From NCBI GenBank assembly GCA_902826635.1, contig CADEFQ010000003.1, positions 68,257 through 132,256 of the forward strand: 64,000 bases of DNA, written 5' to 3'. This DNA comes from an uncultured Pseudomonadota bacterium. GTDB taxonomy: Bacteria > Pseudomonadota > Gammaproteobacteria > Steroidobacterales > Steroidobacteraceae. Made by a program: the position numbers and the translations under genes. Each line of letters starts with the position of its first letter. Within the stretch, counting starts at the first letter, position 1. This document shows, in pieces, positions 1 through 9,222 of the stretch. Below the pieces are notes generated by a model. The model did no database searches. It saw only the letters and a program-made list of their open reading frames with translations, and was not told the DNA's origin.

Positions 1-1784
1 TCCCTCTGCGAGCGCTCGTGCTGGCCACTGCGGGCACGCGGTCCGGCAGCGCTTGCGACGTTTGCCGTCGCATCTCCGAACAGCCACCGCTTGAAGCGGC
101 CCCACAAACCGAGGGCGGGCCGGGCCGCACTCGCGGCTTCGGCCGGCGCCGACGCGGCGACAGGCGCCACGACGATCGGTGCCGCAGTGGTCGGCTGGAA
201 CGTCGGCACGGCGGCCGCTTCCTGCGGCTTGTGCTGGCCGGTGGTCGGATCAGGCACCGCCGGGGGCGTCGGCATCTTGTAGGAAGCGCGACGGAACTCC
301 GGCTGCTCCACTTCGTCGGTACGCAACCGGCGGATCGAGTACTCGGGCGTCTCGATCTGGTTGTTCGGCACGAGCACGAGCTCGACTTCGCTCTTGTCCT
401 CGAGCGTGCGCAGCCAGTCGCGCTTTTCGTTGATGAGATAAGTCGCGACGTCGACCGGCACTTCGGCGATCACGCGCGCGGTGCGGTCCTTGCGCATCTC
501 CTCCCCGATCAGGCGCAGGATCGCGAGCGTCATCGACTCGACGCTCCTGATGCTGCCGATGCCGGTGCAGCGCGGGCAGGTGATGTGGCTCGACTCGTCG
601 AGCGAGGGGCGCAGCCGCTGGCGCGACATTTCGAGCAGGCCGAACCGGGACAGGTGCCCGATCTGGATGCGTGCCCGGTCCATGCGAACCGCATCGCGCA
701 GCCGCTGCTCGACTTCACGCTGGTTCTTCTGCGACTCCATGTCGATGAAATCGATGACGATCAGGCCACCGAGGTCGCGGATGCGCAGCTGGCGGGCGAC
801 TTCGTCGGCCGCTTCGAGGTTGGTGTTGAGCGCGGTCGCCTCGATGTCGCTGCCGCGCGTGGCGCGCGCGGAATTGATGTCGATCGAGACGAGCGCCTCG
901 GTGTAGTCGATCACGAGGCTGCCGCCCGAAGGCAGCTGCACCTTGTGCGAGTACGCGGACTCGATCTGGCTCTCGATCTGGAAGCGCGTGAAGAGCGGGA
1001 TGTCGTCCGTGTAGAGCTTCAGCTTGCGCTGCGCGTCGGACGGCATCGAGCGCTGCATGTACTCCTGCGCGGTCGCGAACGCCGTCGGGTCGTCGACCAG
1101 GCACTCGCCGATGTCGTCCCCGAGATAGTCACGCAGCGCGCGCGACACGGGGTCGCTTTCCCGGTAGACGAGGAACGGGGCAGGGCGGTCGTCGATCGCA
1201 GCGGCGATCTGGGTCCACTGCTGGGAGAGATTGTCGAGGTCCCATTGCAGTTCCTCGACGGTGCGGCCGACACCGGCCGTACGCACGATGGCGCCCATGT
1301 TGTCCGGGACCTGCAACGCGTCCATGGCCTGGCGCATCTGGTCGCGTTCCTCACCCTCGATCCGGCGCGAAACGCCGCCCGCGCGCGGGTTGTTCGGCAT
1401 CAGCACGAGGAAGCGGCCGGCGAGACTGATGAAAGTGGTGAGGGCGGCGCCTTTGTTGCCGCGTTCCTCTTTTTCCACCTGCACCACGACTTCCTGACCC
1501 TCGGTCAGGAGCTCGCGGATGTTCATGCGCCCGCCTTCGGGCGATTTCCGGAAGTATTCCCGGGAGACTTCCTTCAGCGGCAGGAAGCCGTGGCGTTCGG
1601 CGCCATAGTCGACGAAACACGCCTCGAGCGACTGCTCGACGCGTGAAATACGACCCTTGTAGATGTTCGCTTTCTTCTGTTCTTTGGACGGTAACTCGAT
1701 CGAAAGATCGTAGAGTTTCTGACCATCAACCAGTGCGACTCGCAACTCTTCCTGTTGAGTCGCGTTGACCAGCATTCTTTTCAT
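1..1784 (-). CDS. rne: Ribonuclease E, N-terminal catalytic half (3' end beyond the window)
   Basis: Endoribonuclease that starts mRNA decay and rRNA/tRNA processing and scaffolds the degradosome at the inner membrane. About 594 codons are visible, reading off the left edge. The start [13 protein letters not shown] (ATG at 1784, preceded by AAGGGG) is typical of the family. An S1 RNA-binding domain follows (about residues 35-125). The two metal-binding aspartates lie in [12 protein letters not shown] (near residue 300) and VIDFIDM. The Zn-link CPRCTGIG is at about residues 400-407. The visible C-terminus is Ala/Pro-rich and starts the unstructured scaffold region. The gene diverges from rluC, as in E. 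coli. Identity is near certain; the length of the scaffold cannot be judged here. Confidence 0.97.
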   Translation of the reverse strand, partial: MKRMLVNATQQEELRVALVDGQKLYDLSIELPSKEQKKANIYKGRISRVEQSLEACFVDYGAERHGFLPLKEVSREYFRKSPEGGRMNIRELLTEGQEVVVQVEKEERGNKGAALTTFISLAGRFLVLMPNNPRAGGVSRRIEGEERDQMRQAMDALQVPDNMGAIVRTAGVGRTVEELQWDLDNLSQQWTQIAAAIDDRPAPFLVYRESDPVSRALRDYLGDDIGECLVDDPTAFATAQEYMQRSMPSDAQRKLKLYTDDIPLFTRFQIESQIESAYSHKVQLPSGGSLVIDYTEALVSIDINSARATRGSDIEATALNTNLEAADEVARQLRIRDLGGLIVIDFIDMESQKNQREVEQRLRDAVRMDRARIQIGHLSRFGLLEMSRQRLRPSLDESSHITCPRCTGIGSIRSVESMTLAILRLIGEEMRKDRTARVIAEVPVDVATYLINEKRDWLRTLEDKSEVELVLVPNNQIETPEYSIRRLRTDEVEQPEFRRASYKMPTPPAVPDPTTGQHKPQEAAAVPTFQPTTAAPIVVAPVAASAPAEAASAARPALGLWGRFKRWLFGDATANVASAAGPRARSGQHERSQR

Positions 1785-2048
1785 TTGCCCCTTCTATGGA
1801 TGCAGGGGCCGACCGGTGGGCGGAGAAAGATGAATCGGACGCGGGGATTTCGCGAGGCAAGGATTGCTGCACGTTTTATCGACCGCCCCTTGTGGCGAAG
1901 GCGGTGCGCCGAAAACCTTTGGTCCGCCTGAGCAGCGCGATCGGCGCTCGGGTCGGCCTTCGTGAGTGCGATGGCCCCAAAAGACGGGACCAACTAACAT
2001 GCGGCGCGTTCGGGTCGTCAGTTGGGTTGCGACCCCCGGCACCGCGTA
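1785..2048 (-). promoter_or_regulatory. Long 5' leader of rne
   Basis: If the promoter at 2056-2084 is used, the rne transcript has an untranslated leader of about 265 nt with no conserved ORF. The leader contains several inverted repeats, for example CCAACT at 1990-1995 facing AGTTGG at 2020-2025. In E. coli a 361-nt rne leader mediates feedback control of RNase E, so a similar role is likely here but has not been shown. The same DNA is the upstream region of rluC on the other strand. Confidence 0.5.
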
Positions 2049-2055
2049 CTTTTTG

Positions 2056-2084
2056 ATATTAACAATGGACCTATTGAAAAACAA
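2056..2084 (-). promoter_or_regulatory. Candidate sigma-70 promoter of rne
   Basis: On the minus strand, TTGTTT (2084-2079) and TAATAT (2061-2056) are separated by exactly 17 bp in an AT-rich patch that stands out from the GC-rich surroundings. The predicted start is near 2049. The promoter covers the rluC start codon (2065) on the opposite strand, so transcription of the two divergent genes should interfere. Confidence 0.55.
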
Positions 2085-3138
2085 TACCTTACGTCACGAT
2101 TCCAAGGTCAGGCAGGTCGAGGTGACCCTTGATGCGGCCGGAGTGCGGCTGGACCGGTACCTCTCGAAAGCCTTGCCGCAGGTACCGCTGAGTCGCGTGT
2201 TTCGGCTGATCCGCAAGGGTGAAGTGCGGGTCAACGGCAAGCGGGCGGCGGGGTCACAACGGCTTCAGGCCGGTGATATCGTCCGCGTGCCGCCGGTCCG
2301 GACCGAGGCGCCGCCGCCCCCTCCAATCGACGGGGCGCCGGTCGCGAAGGTCGCAAAAAGGGTCCCCTCCCGCCTCGTCGAGGAGGTCCGCTCGGCGGTG
2401 CTCCATCGGGACGATACGCTGCTCGTCATCAACAAGCCGGCCGGGCTCGCGGTGCATGGCGGCAGCGGGGTGTCGTTCGGCTTGATCGAGGCGCTGCGCG
2501 CCGCGTATCCGGACGATGAACTCGAACTCGTGCACCGGCTCGACCGCGATACGAGCGGCTGTCTCCTGGTCGCGCGCAAGGCGTCGGCGTTGCGCACGCT
2601 GCACGCGCTGCTGCGCGAGCACGCGTTCGAGAAGCGCTATCTCGTGCTCGTCGCGGGCAAATGGGACCTCGGCAAGAAGCGCATCGACATGCCGCTGCGC
2701 ACCGATCTGCGTGTGGGCGGGGAGCGCACGGTGAAGGCGCACGCGTCTGGCAAGGCGGCCGTGAGCGACTTTCGACCGGTGCAGTTTTTCAGCAATCGCG
2801 CTTCGTTGCTCGAGGTGTCGATCCAGACCGGGCGCACGCACCAGATCCGCGTGCACGCAGCGTATGCCGGGCACCCCGTGGCCGGCGACGAGAAGTACGG
2901 CGACGCTGAAGTGAATGCGGCGCTCAAGGAATTCGGGCTCACGCGCATGTTCCTGCACGCTTCGAGCCTGAGTTTCGTGTGGCCGCACAGCGGCACGGAA
3001 TTCAGCGCCAATGCACCGCTGCCGGCGGACCTCGCGGCGGTGATCGATCGACTCGCCGCGGCGCCCAACCGCGGCGGGTCGCGATCGTTCAGGGGACGGC
3101 CAGGCCCGCGCGCCGCAAGGCGTCCGCGAGCCAGATGA
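2065..3138 (+). CDS. rluC: 23S rRNA pseudouridine synthase RluC
   Basis: Pseudouridine synthase of the RluA/RluC/RluD family, 357 aa. It has an N-terminal S4 RNA-binding domain (about residues 20-80, with LDRYLSKALPQVPLSRVFRLIR in it) and a catalytic domain with HRLDRDTSG, whose second Asp is the nucleophile. RTHQIRVHAA also matches the family. The location opposite rne is the usual one for rluC, which modifies 23S positions 955/2504/2580 in E. coli. ATG 2065 was chosen because the family begins shortly before the S4 domain; an in-frame upstream extension to 1966 looks non-coding. The basic tail (RPGPRAARRPRAR) runs 50 bp into the convergent maf gene. Confidence 0.92.
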   Translation: MDLLKNNTLRHDSKVRQVEVTLDAAGVRLDRYLSKALPQVPLSRVFRLIRKGEVRVNGKRAAGSQRLQAGDIVRVPPVRTEAPPPPPIDGAPVAKVAKRVPSRLVEEVRSAVLHRDDTLLVINKPAGLAVHGGSGVSFGLIEALRAAYPDDELELVHRLDRDTSGCLLVARKASALRTLHALLREHAFEKRYLVLVAGKWDLGKKRIDMPLRTDLRVGGERTVKAHASGKAAVSDFRPVQFFSNRASLLEVSIQTGRTHQIRVHAAYAGHPVAGDEKYGDAEVNAALKEFGLTRMFLHASSLSFVWPHSGTEFSANAPLPADLAAVIDRLAAAPNRGGSRSFRGRPGPRAARRPRAR

Positions 3139-3673
3139 GCGGCAGGCCAATCAGCGCGGTCGGGTCCTGCGATTCGACCCGTTCAAAGAGCGCAATGCCG
3201 AGCGCCTCTACCTTGAAGCCCCCGGCGCAGTCGAAGGGCTGCTCGCGCTCGATATAGCGATCGATTTCGGCGCCGGTCAGGGCGCGCACGACGACCCGCG
3301 TCGTGTCGGTACGCGACAGGTCGATGCGCGCGTCGTGGCCGATCACGGCGCAGGCCGTGTGAAAGCTGGCCGTGCGGCCCGCAAGCGCGGCGAGCTGGGC
3401 GCGGCAGCGCTCCGCATTGCCCGGCTTGTCGAGGATCGCGGCGTCGAGTTCGGCCACCTGGTCCGAACCGATCACGAGGGCGTCAGGGTGGCGCCGGGCG
3501 ACGGCGCGCGCCTTCGCAGACGCGAGCCTCGCGGCGCGAGCCGCCGGCATTTCGCCGCGGATCGCGGCCTCATCGACGCCCGGGGATTCCACGACGAACG
3601 GCTGACCGAGGCGCGCGAGCAGCTCGCGCCGGTACGGGGAGGTCGACGCCAGAATTAGCGGTCGGTGAATCAA
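3089..3673 (-). CDS. yceF: Maf-family nucleotide pyrophosphatase, YceF type
   Basis: 194-aa Maf protein, predicted to hydrolyse 7-methyl-GTP or related modified nucleotides (house-cleaning). LASTSPYRRELL near the N-terminus is the phosphate-binding signature, and GSDQVAEL carries the catalytic Asp. The place next to yceD-rpmF-plsX matches yceF in E. coli, which acts on m7GTP, rather than the dTTP/UTP pyrophosphatase YhdE. It is convergent with rluC (50-bp overlap at the 3' ends) and divergent from yceD. Confidence 0.9.
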   Translation of the reverse strand: MIHRPLILASTSPYRRELLARLGQPFVVESPGVDEAAIRGEMPAARAARLASAKARAVARRHPDALVIGSDQVAELDAAILDKPGNAERCRAQLAALAGRTASFHTACAVIGHDARIDLSRTDTTRVVVRALTGAEIDRYIEREQPFDCAGGFKVEALGIALFERVESQDPTALIGLPLIWLADALRRAGLAVP

Positions 3674-3693
3674 CGACTTGGGGGAGGTTTGTT

Positions 3694-3722
3694 TTGACTC
3701 GGCGGGTGACGATACCTATTAT
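3694..3722 (+). promoter_or_regulatory. Strong sigma-70 promoter of the yceD-rpmF-plsX-fabH operon
   Basis: TTGACT (3694-3699) and TATTAT (3717-3722) with a 17-bp spacer form a near-consensus promoter. A start site about 7 nt downstream falls at roughly 3729-3730, immediately before the yceD ATG at 3732, leaving almost no leader. Confidence 0.75.
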
Positions 3723-3731
3723 ACGCGCCCC

Positions 3732-4235
3732 ATGCCGGACGGCTGGTCACGCCCCCTCGACGCCGGGCAACTGGCGGATCGCCGGACGGACATCGAGTTT
3801 TCGATTCCGCTTTGCGAGTTGCCGCGTCTTGCGCGCGAGCTGGTGCAGGACGATGGCAGTGCACGGGGCACCGCGTCGTTCGTTCGTGAGCAGGGGCTCG
3901 CGATCGTGGACCTCGTGGTCGAGGCGAGGCCGCGGCTCATTTGTCAGCGCTGCATGCGGCCGATGTCGTGGCCGGTTGCGAGCCGCACGCGTGTCGCGAT
4001 CGTGGGCGATGCGCCGCACGCGGATCGCGTCGCGCCGGAATTTGAGACCGTGATTGCGCCGGGTGGGCGGATCACGGTCGGTGAGCTCGTCGAGGAAGAG
4101 TTGCTGCTCGGCCTGCCGATCGTTCCGCTGCATGCGGACGAGAAGGCTTGCGGAGTCGCGGTGGACGACGAGCCGGATGAAGAAACGCAGAAACCGTTCG
4201 CGGGACTTGCGGAGCTGCTGAAGCGCAGCCCGTGA
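3732..4235 (+). CDS. yceD: YceD/DUF177 23S rRNA accumulation protein
   Basis: 167-aa DUF177 protein, related to E. coli YceD, which is needed for normal 23S rRNA levels. The CQRCMRPM motif (about residues 74-81) resembles CQRCGKP of YceD. The distal part GRITVGELVEEELLLGLPIVPLH and the end QKPFAGLAELLKR match the family. It is co-directional with rpmF (22-bp gap), a pairing conserved across many bacteria. The ATG at 3732 fits the family N-terminus, yet no ribosome binding site can fit downstream of the predicted transcript start, so this may be a leaderless message. Confidence 0.9.
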   Translation: MPDGWSRPLDAGQLADRRTDIEFSIPLCELPRLARELVQDDGSARGTASFVREQGLAIVDLVVEARPRLICQRCMRPMSWPVASRTRVAIVGDAPHADRVAPEFETVIAPGGRITVGELVEEELLLGLPIVPLHADEKACGVAVDDEPDEETQKPFAGLAELLKRSP

Positions 4236-4257
4236 CCCCGGGTGAGGAGTAGAGGAA

Positions 4258-4452
4258 ATGCCTGTTCAGAAGAGCCGCAGGACACCGTCGACGCGCGGCA
4301 AGCGCCGTGTGCACGACAAGCTGGCGAAGCCGGCGCTGTCGGTGGACCCGCAGTCGGGTGAGACGCACCTGCGTCATCGCATCACGCCGGACGGCTTCTA
4401 CCGCGGCAAGCGCGTGATCGAGAAGCCCGTCGAGAGCGAAGGCGAAGAGTGA
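4258..4452 (+). CDS. rpmF: 50S ribosomal protein L32
   Basis: 64-aa L32 with the classic N-terminus [20 protein letters not shown] and the middle [17 protein letters not shown]. The ribosome binding site GAGGA/GAGG lies within the 22-bp gap after yceD. There are no paired cysteines, so it is the non-zinc form usual in Gammaproteobacteria. The stop overlaps a GTG of plsX (GTGA). Confidence 0.97.
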   Translation: MPVQKSRRTPSTRGKRRVHDKLAKPALSVDPQSGETHLRHRITPDGFYRGKRVIEKPVESEGEE

Positions 4453-5516
4453 GCGCCGGCGCCGAACGGCGCCCCGCTGACCAGAAAGCCGGTTTGAATC
4501 GCGTGCCGACGCTCGCGATTGACGTGATGAGCGGCGATCTCGGCGCGCGCGAATGCGTGCCGGGCGCCTTGCTCGCGCTCGCCCAGGCGCCGGACCTGCA
4601 ACTCGAACTCGTCGGCGACCCGTCCGTCATCGAGCCGCTGCTCTCCGGAGCGGGCGCAGCGCTGCGCGCTCGCGCACACATCGTGCCCGCGAGCGACGTG
4701 GTTCCGATGGACGAGCTGCCGCGCGCGGCGATCCGCCACCGCAAGGCTTCCTCGATGCGCATTGCGATCGATCGCGTCAAGGCGGGCGCGGCGTCCGGCT
4801 GCGTCAGCGCCGGCAACACCGGTGCGCTCACCGCGATCGCGCACTTCGTCCTGAAAACCGTGCCCGAAGTGGAACGCGCGCCGATCATGTCGGCGCTGCC
4901 GGCGGCCCACGGCCATGCCTACATGCTCGACCTCGGCGCCAACATCACCGCGACCGCCGTTCAGTTGCTGCAGTTCGCGCTGATGGGCTCGATCGTCGCG
5001 CGCGACGTCTACGGCGTCGCCGAGCCGCGCGTCGGGCTCCTCAACATCGGCGAGGAAGACATCAAGGGCCATGAAACCGTGCAGGCGGCGAACGCGCTGA
5101 TCGCCGCGAGCGGCGTGCGCTATCTCGGTTTCATCGAGGGCGACGACATCTTCTCCGGCGAGGTCGACGTCGTCGTCACGGATGGGTTTACCGGCAACGT
5201 GGCGCTCAAATCGATGGAGGGGCTCGCGCGCCTCATCACCGCGACGATGCGCGCCGAATTCATGCGTTCGATCGGCAGCCGCGCCGCCGCGATCCTCGCC
5301 CGTCCGGTGCTGAAGCGGGTCGGGGCTACCCTCGATCCGCGCCGCTACAACGGCGCGTGCATGGTCGGGCTGCGCGGAGTCGTGGTAAAAAGCCATGGGA
5401 GCGCGGACCGGATGGCCTTCGCCCGCGCGATCGAGATTGCGCGCACGGCGGCGATTCACGACATACCGGGCTGCGTCGCGCGGGCGCTTGCAACCGAGAC
5501 AAGACAGGGGTCCTGA
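4449..5516 (+). CDS. plsX: Phosphate acyltransferase PlsX
   Basis: Converts acyl-ACP to acyl-phosphate for phospholipid synthesis (PlsX/PlsY pathway) at the membrane surface. [14 protein letters not shown] corresponds to LALDVMGGDFG of E. coli, with Ser replacing one Gly. [16 protein letters not shown] and [15 protein letters not shown] are further family motifs. Two starts are possible: GTG 4449, coupled to the rpmF stop (355 aa), or GTG 4503 just before PTLAIDVM, which fits the family N-terminus better. The 3' end shares one base with fabH. Confidence 0.94.
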   Translation: MSAGAERRPADQKAGLNRVPTLAIDVMSGDLGARECVPGALLALAQAPDLQLELVGDPSVIEPLLSGAGAALRARAHIVPASDVVPMDELPRAAIRHRKASSMRIAIDRVKAGAASGCVSAGNTGALTAIAHFVLKTVPEVERAPIMSALPAAHGHAYMLDLGANITATAVQLLQFALMGSIVARDVYGVAEPRVGLLNIGEEDIKGHETVQAANALIAASGVRYLGFIEGDDIFSGEVDVVVTDGFTGNVALKSMEGLARLITATMRAEFMRSIGSRAAAILARPVLKRVGATLDPRRYNGACMVGLRGVVVKSHGSADRMAFARAIEIARTAAIHDIPGCVARALATETRQGS

Positions 5517-6481
5517 TGTATTCGCGGATCGCCGGCACAGGCAGTTACCTGCCAGAAAAGGTCGTCACGAACTTCGACCTCGCCAAGACCATGGACACCA
5601 CCGACGAGTGGATCCGTGAGCGCACCGGGATCGTGCAGCGCCATATCGCCGCCGAAGGCGAGACCACCGTGGACCTGGCCGAGCGCGCGGCCCGGCGCGC
5701 CATCGAGGCGGCGGGCATCGACCCCGCCGAGATCGACCTGATCGCCTTCGGGACGACGACGCCGGACCTCGTGTTCCCGAATTGCGGCGTGCTGCTGCAG
5801 GAGCGGCTCGGCCTGCGCGGTTGCGCGGCGATGGGGCTCGAGGCCGCGTGCACGGGCTTCATCTATTCGCTGTCGATCGCGGACAAATTCATCCGGCTCG
5901 GCGACGCCAAATGCGCGCTGGTGATCGGCGCCGAGACGCTCTCGCGCATCTGTGACTGGACCGACCGGGGCACTGCGATCCTCTTCGGCGATGGCGCGGG
6001 CGCCGTCGTGCTGAAGCCCGACAGCGAGGCCGGCATCATCTCGACGCACCTGCACGCCGACAGCACCTACAAGGACCTGTTGTACTGCCCGGCAGGCGTA
6101 TCAAAAGGAATCGGCCGCCCGGGCGATCCGGCGATGCACATCAAGATGGCAGGCAACGAAACCTTCAAGGTCGCCGTCAACACGCTCGGTCGCATCGTCG
6201 ATGAGACGCTCGCCGCGAATTCGCTCGACAAGTCCGCGATCGACTGGCTCGTGCCGCATCAGGCCAACATCCGCATCATCCAGGCGACCGCGCGCAAGCT
6301 CGACATGCCGATGGAACGCGTCATCGTGACCGTCGACACGCACGGCAACACGTCGGCTGCATCGGTGCCGCTCGCGCTCGACGTGGGCGTGCGAAGCGGA
6401 CGCATCAAGCGCGGCGAGATGCTGTTGCTCGAGGCCTTCGGCGGCGGGTTCACCTGGGGCTCGGCGCTCTTGAGGTACTAG
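5516..6481 (+). CDS. fabH: 3-oxoacyl-ACP synthase III (FabH)
   Basis: 321-aa KAS III, which condenses acetyl-CoA with malonyl-ACP to start fatty-acid synthesis. The Cys-His-Asn triad is visible: EAACTGF (about residue 112), VPHQANIRI (about 245) and DTHGNTSAAS (about 275). ATG 5516 overlaps the plsX stop by one base (TGATG). In E. coli fabD-fabG-acpP follow; here a DUF4153 gene follows, so those genes lie elsewhere. Confidence 0.96.
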   Translation: MYSRIAGTGSYLPEKVVTNFDLAKTMDTTDEWIRERTGIVQRHIAAEGETTVDLAERAARRAIEAAGIDPAEIDLIAFGTTTPDLVFPNCGVLLQERLGLRGCAAMGLEAACTGFIYSLSIADKFIRLGDAKCALVIGAETLSRICDWTDRGTAILFGDGAGAVVLKPDSEAGIISTHLHADSTYKDLLYCPAGVSKGIGRPGDPAMHIKMAGNETFKVAVNTLGRIVDETLAANSLDKSAIDWLVPHQANIRIIQATARKLDMPMERVIVTVDTHGNTSAASVPLALDVGVRSGRIKRGEMLLLEAFGGGFTWGSALLRY

Positions 6482-6499
6482 TTCGACGAGAGGGCAGGC

Positions 6500-8185
6500 A
6501 TGTCGACACGCATCGTGACCTTCGGCCTTGCATTGTTGCAGGGTCTCGTTCTCTGGTGGCTCTTCGATGCGATGCGCGACAAGGCGTGGCCCGCGACCGA
6601 TCCCGGCCTGCTCGTCGCGCTGCTGACGCCCGCGGTACTCGTACCACCGCTCGTCTACCTGCAGATCGGCCTCGCGCGGCTGCGTATCGTGCTCTCGGTG
6701 TCGGCCGCGGCCGGCCTCGTCCTCGCGGGTCTCGGCTGGCATTACGGTGCGTGGGTCGGCCTGGCGGGCGAAAACGATTTCGACAGCGACGCATTCACGT
6801 TCGCGCTCGCCGTCATCGTGCTGTGTTTCCACGCCCTGCCGTTCCTGCAGTCCACGCTCGAGACGCGGCGCGTGCGCCCCGAGTACCCGCGCCTGTTCGT
6901 GTTCGCGTGGCGCAATGCGCTGCAGATCGCGCTCGCCGCCGTGTTCTGCGGTGTGTTGTGGGCGTTGCTCGGCCTCTGGATGCAACTCTTCGACATGATC
7001 GGCATCGGCTTCTTCAGGCGCTTGTTCACCGATGGCCGCTTCGCAACGCCACTCACCACCGTGGCGTTCGCCGCGGCGATCGGACTCGCGGGTTCCGTCG
7101 AACGGCTGCAACAGGCGTTGCGGCAGCACCTGCTCGGGCTCTTCAAATGGCTCGCGGTGCTCGCGATGCTGATCCTGACGCTCTTCAGCCTCGCGCTGCT
7201 CGCGAAATCGCCTGAGCTCTTCGCGGCCGGCCGGCGCGCGATCAGCGCGACTTGGCTGCTGTGGCTGCTCGTGTTCTGCGTCTATCTCCTCAACGCGGCG
7301 TATCAGGACGGTAGCCTCGCCTCGCCGTACCCACGAGCCGTGGGCGTCGCCTTGCGCTACGTCGCGCCGCTGCTCGTGGTCGTCGCACTGATCGCGGGCT
7401 ACGCGCTCGGCGTGCGGGCGGACATGTACGGTCTCACGGTCTCGCGCGTGTGGGCGCTGCTCGTCGCGTTGCTGCTGTTCGAATACGCGCTGGGCTACGC
7501 CGTCGCGGCGTTCCGCCCGGGCGCGTGGATGGCGTCGATGGGCGCGGTCAACGTCGCGGTCGCGCTTACCCTGATCGTGGCGCTCACGCTGATGCTCACG
7601 CCGATCCTTTCGCCGTATCGCCTGGCCGCCGAGAGTCAGCGCGCGCGGATACTCGCGGGCGATGACAGCTATGCGGTGCTCGCGTTCGACGCCGGTGGCT
7701 ACGGCCGGCGCAAACTGACGGAGCTGTCGAAGCTCGAGGGTGACGCTGCGGCCATGAAGATCCGCGAGCGGGCGACCGCGGCGCTGGCGCTCAAGAACAG
7801 ATACGGGCCGGTGTACACCGACCCGGCCGCACTCGCCCTGGTTGTCTATCCCGAAGGCCGTGCCGCCGACAGGGATCTCAGGGCGGCGATCGCCAAGACC
7901 GCCACCTATGGAGAGTCGCCTTGCGCGAGCTCGACCGACGCCTGCCCGGTCCTTTTCGTGGACCTGAACGGCGATGGTACGGAAGAGGCGATTGCGTTCA
8001 CCGACGTGAGTTCCCTCGTGTTCATGCGCGCAGGCGCGGCCTGGCACGCGAGGCTGTTGGGTGGCGGGATTCCAATGCGCGCCGAGGCACTCGAGCACCT
8101 GCGCGCAGGGGACTATCGCGTCGTCGCGCCCAAATGGCGGGCACTCGAGGTCGGTTCGAGGACGCTGAGCGTCTCGCCACAGTAG
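6500..8185 (+). CDS. DUF4153-type polytopic membrane protein
   Basis: 561-aa integral membrane protein of unknown function. Roughly a dozen hydrophobic segments fill residues 1-370 (for example LLVALLTPAVLVPPLVYL and LLVVVALIAGYALG). A soluble C-terminal domain of about 180 residues follows, including LFVDLNGDGTEEAIAF, which resembles a calcium/FG-GAP-like acidic loop. The overall plan suits DUF4153 proteins. It starts 18 bp after fabH on the same strand with GAGAGGG upstream, so it may be the last gene of that operon. No catalytic motif was recognised. Confidence 0.72.
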   Translation: MSTRIVTFGLALLQGLVLWWLFDAMRDKAWPATDPGLLVALLTPAVLVPPLVYLQIGLARLRIVLSVSAAAGLVLAGLGWHYGAWVGLAGENDFDSDAFTFALAVIVLCFHALPFLQSTLETRRVRPEYPRLFVFAWRNALQIALAAVFCGVLWALLGLWMQLFDMIGIGFFRRLFTDGRFATPLTTVAFAAAIGLAGSVERLQQALRQHLLGLFKWLAVLAMLILTLFSLALLAKSPELFAAGRRAISATWLLWLLVFCVYLLNAAYQDGSLASPYPRAVGVALRYVAPLLVVVALIAGYALGVRADMYGLTVSRVWALLVALLLFEYALGYAVAAFRPGAWMASMGAVNVAVALTLIVALTLMLTPILSPYRLAAESQRARILAGDDSYAVLAFDAGGYGRRKLTELSKLEGDAAAMKIRERATAALALKNRYGPVYTDPAALALVVYPEGRAADRDLRAAIAKTATYGESPCASSTDACPVLFVDLNGDGTEEAIAFTDVSSLVFMRAGAAWHARLLGGGIPMRAEALEHLRAGDYRVVAPKWRALEVGSRTLSVSPQ

Positions 8186-8210
8186 TCGCAACGGCCCGCC
8201 AGCGCCGCAG

Positions 8211-9167
8211 TCACAGCGTTGCTTCCTCTTCGGTCAGCACTTCGGGCCTGCAGGGCAGCGCCTCGATGCAGCGCGTGTCGGACGCCGCCACCGGCCGCGG
8301 CGAATAGAGTTCGGTCGACCGCACGAAGCTCATCATCTTGCGCCCCATGACCTTGAGCTGCGTCTCGTGCATGCGCAGCGCAACGCGCTTCGCTTCGCGT
8401 GACGGCGCATCGACCGCAAACGGTACCCAAGGCAGTTGCAGTCCGCGTGGCGGCGGCGTCTGCGGCAATTCGGGACGCAGGCCCCGCGGAGTGGGCCACG
8501 CGCGACCGCCATGCACGATCCAGAAGTACACACGATTGGCCTCGCCGCGCGCGCCGAGTACACGCATCGCGAGGATGCCGCTCGCGCGGTGATCCGGGTG
8601 CGCGTCGTACGGGCTCGGCGCGAGCACGAGCGTCGGGCGCACCCGCTCGACGACCTGCGCAAAATCGCGTTCGAGGTTCGCGCCGTCATACGGCGAGCCC
8701 GGGTTGAGCGCCTGCTCCCATGGCACCGCATCGGCGCCGGTGTATTTCGATCGATAGGGTGATTCGTAGTGGTCGAGCAGCAGGGCGAGCACGCCGCGAT
8801 CGGGATAGCCGAGGAAGAAGAGTTGCCCGGCGTCGACGCCGAGCGCTTGCGCGGCGTACTGCGCTTCGTCGATGCGCCGCCGGGCGAGCGCCCGCATGTC
8901 GGCGGCCTTCGGGCGCACTGTCTTCTCCACGACCATGGCATCGAGCCTGAATCCGCCACCGCTCGTCACCCAGACGATGGCGACCTGCGCGCCCATGCGC
9001 CGCGCGGTGGCCACGAGCCCGCCGCAACAGAGCGACTCGTCGTCGGGATGCGGCGCGACCACGAGGATGCGTGTCGACGCATCGAGCTGCGGCATCGCGG
9101 GCGGCGACGGTGTTGCCGCGGGCGCCGCCGTCGCGACGCACACGAGCATCGTCACGAGAATGCGCAT
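8211..9167 (-). CDS. Exported PIG-L (LmbE) family deacetylase
   Basis: 318-aa PIG-L deacetylase, zinc-dependent enzymes that remove N-acetyl groups from sugar conjugates. A signal peptide (MRILVTMLVCVATAAPAAT) precedes the domain. The zinc/catalytic motif is APHPDDE (about residues 38-44), with a later HPDHRASG that supplies another metal ligand. A periplasmic location is therefore predicted; the substrate is unknown. It diverges from the patatin gene (55-bp gap). A relic of a second PIG-L gene lies at 10384-10449. Confidence 0.85.
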   Translation of the reverse strand: MRILVTMLVCVATAAPAATPSPPAMPQLDASTRILVVAPHPDDESLCCGGLVATARRMGAQVAIVWVTSGGGFRLDAMVVEKTVRPKAADMRALARRRIDEAQYAAQALGVDAGQLFFLGYPDRGVLALLLDHYESPYRSKYTGADAVPWEQALNPGSPYDGANLERDFAQVVERVRPTLVLAPSPYDAHPDHRASGILAMRVLGARGEANRVYFWIVHGGRAWPTPRGLRPELPQTPPPRGLQLPWVPFAVDAPSREAKRVALRMHETQLKVMGRKMMSFVRSTELYSPRPVAASDTRCIEALPCRPEVLTEEEATL

Positions 9168-9222
9168 GGCCTCGACTATACGAGTTGGGGAACGTTCTGG
9201 CGCCCTCGTTCATCTGTAACGA

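Noticed and set aside
18..1646. 542-codon open frame on the plus strand opposite rne
   Set aside because: Shadow of rne: low-complexity Arg/His/Val composition and no start signal, whereas the minus strand encodes complete RNase E motifs.
6101..8191. 696-codon open frame on the minus strand opposite fabH and the DUF4153 gene
   Set aside because: Antisense shadow: Arg/Glu/His-rich without domains.
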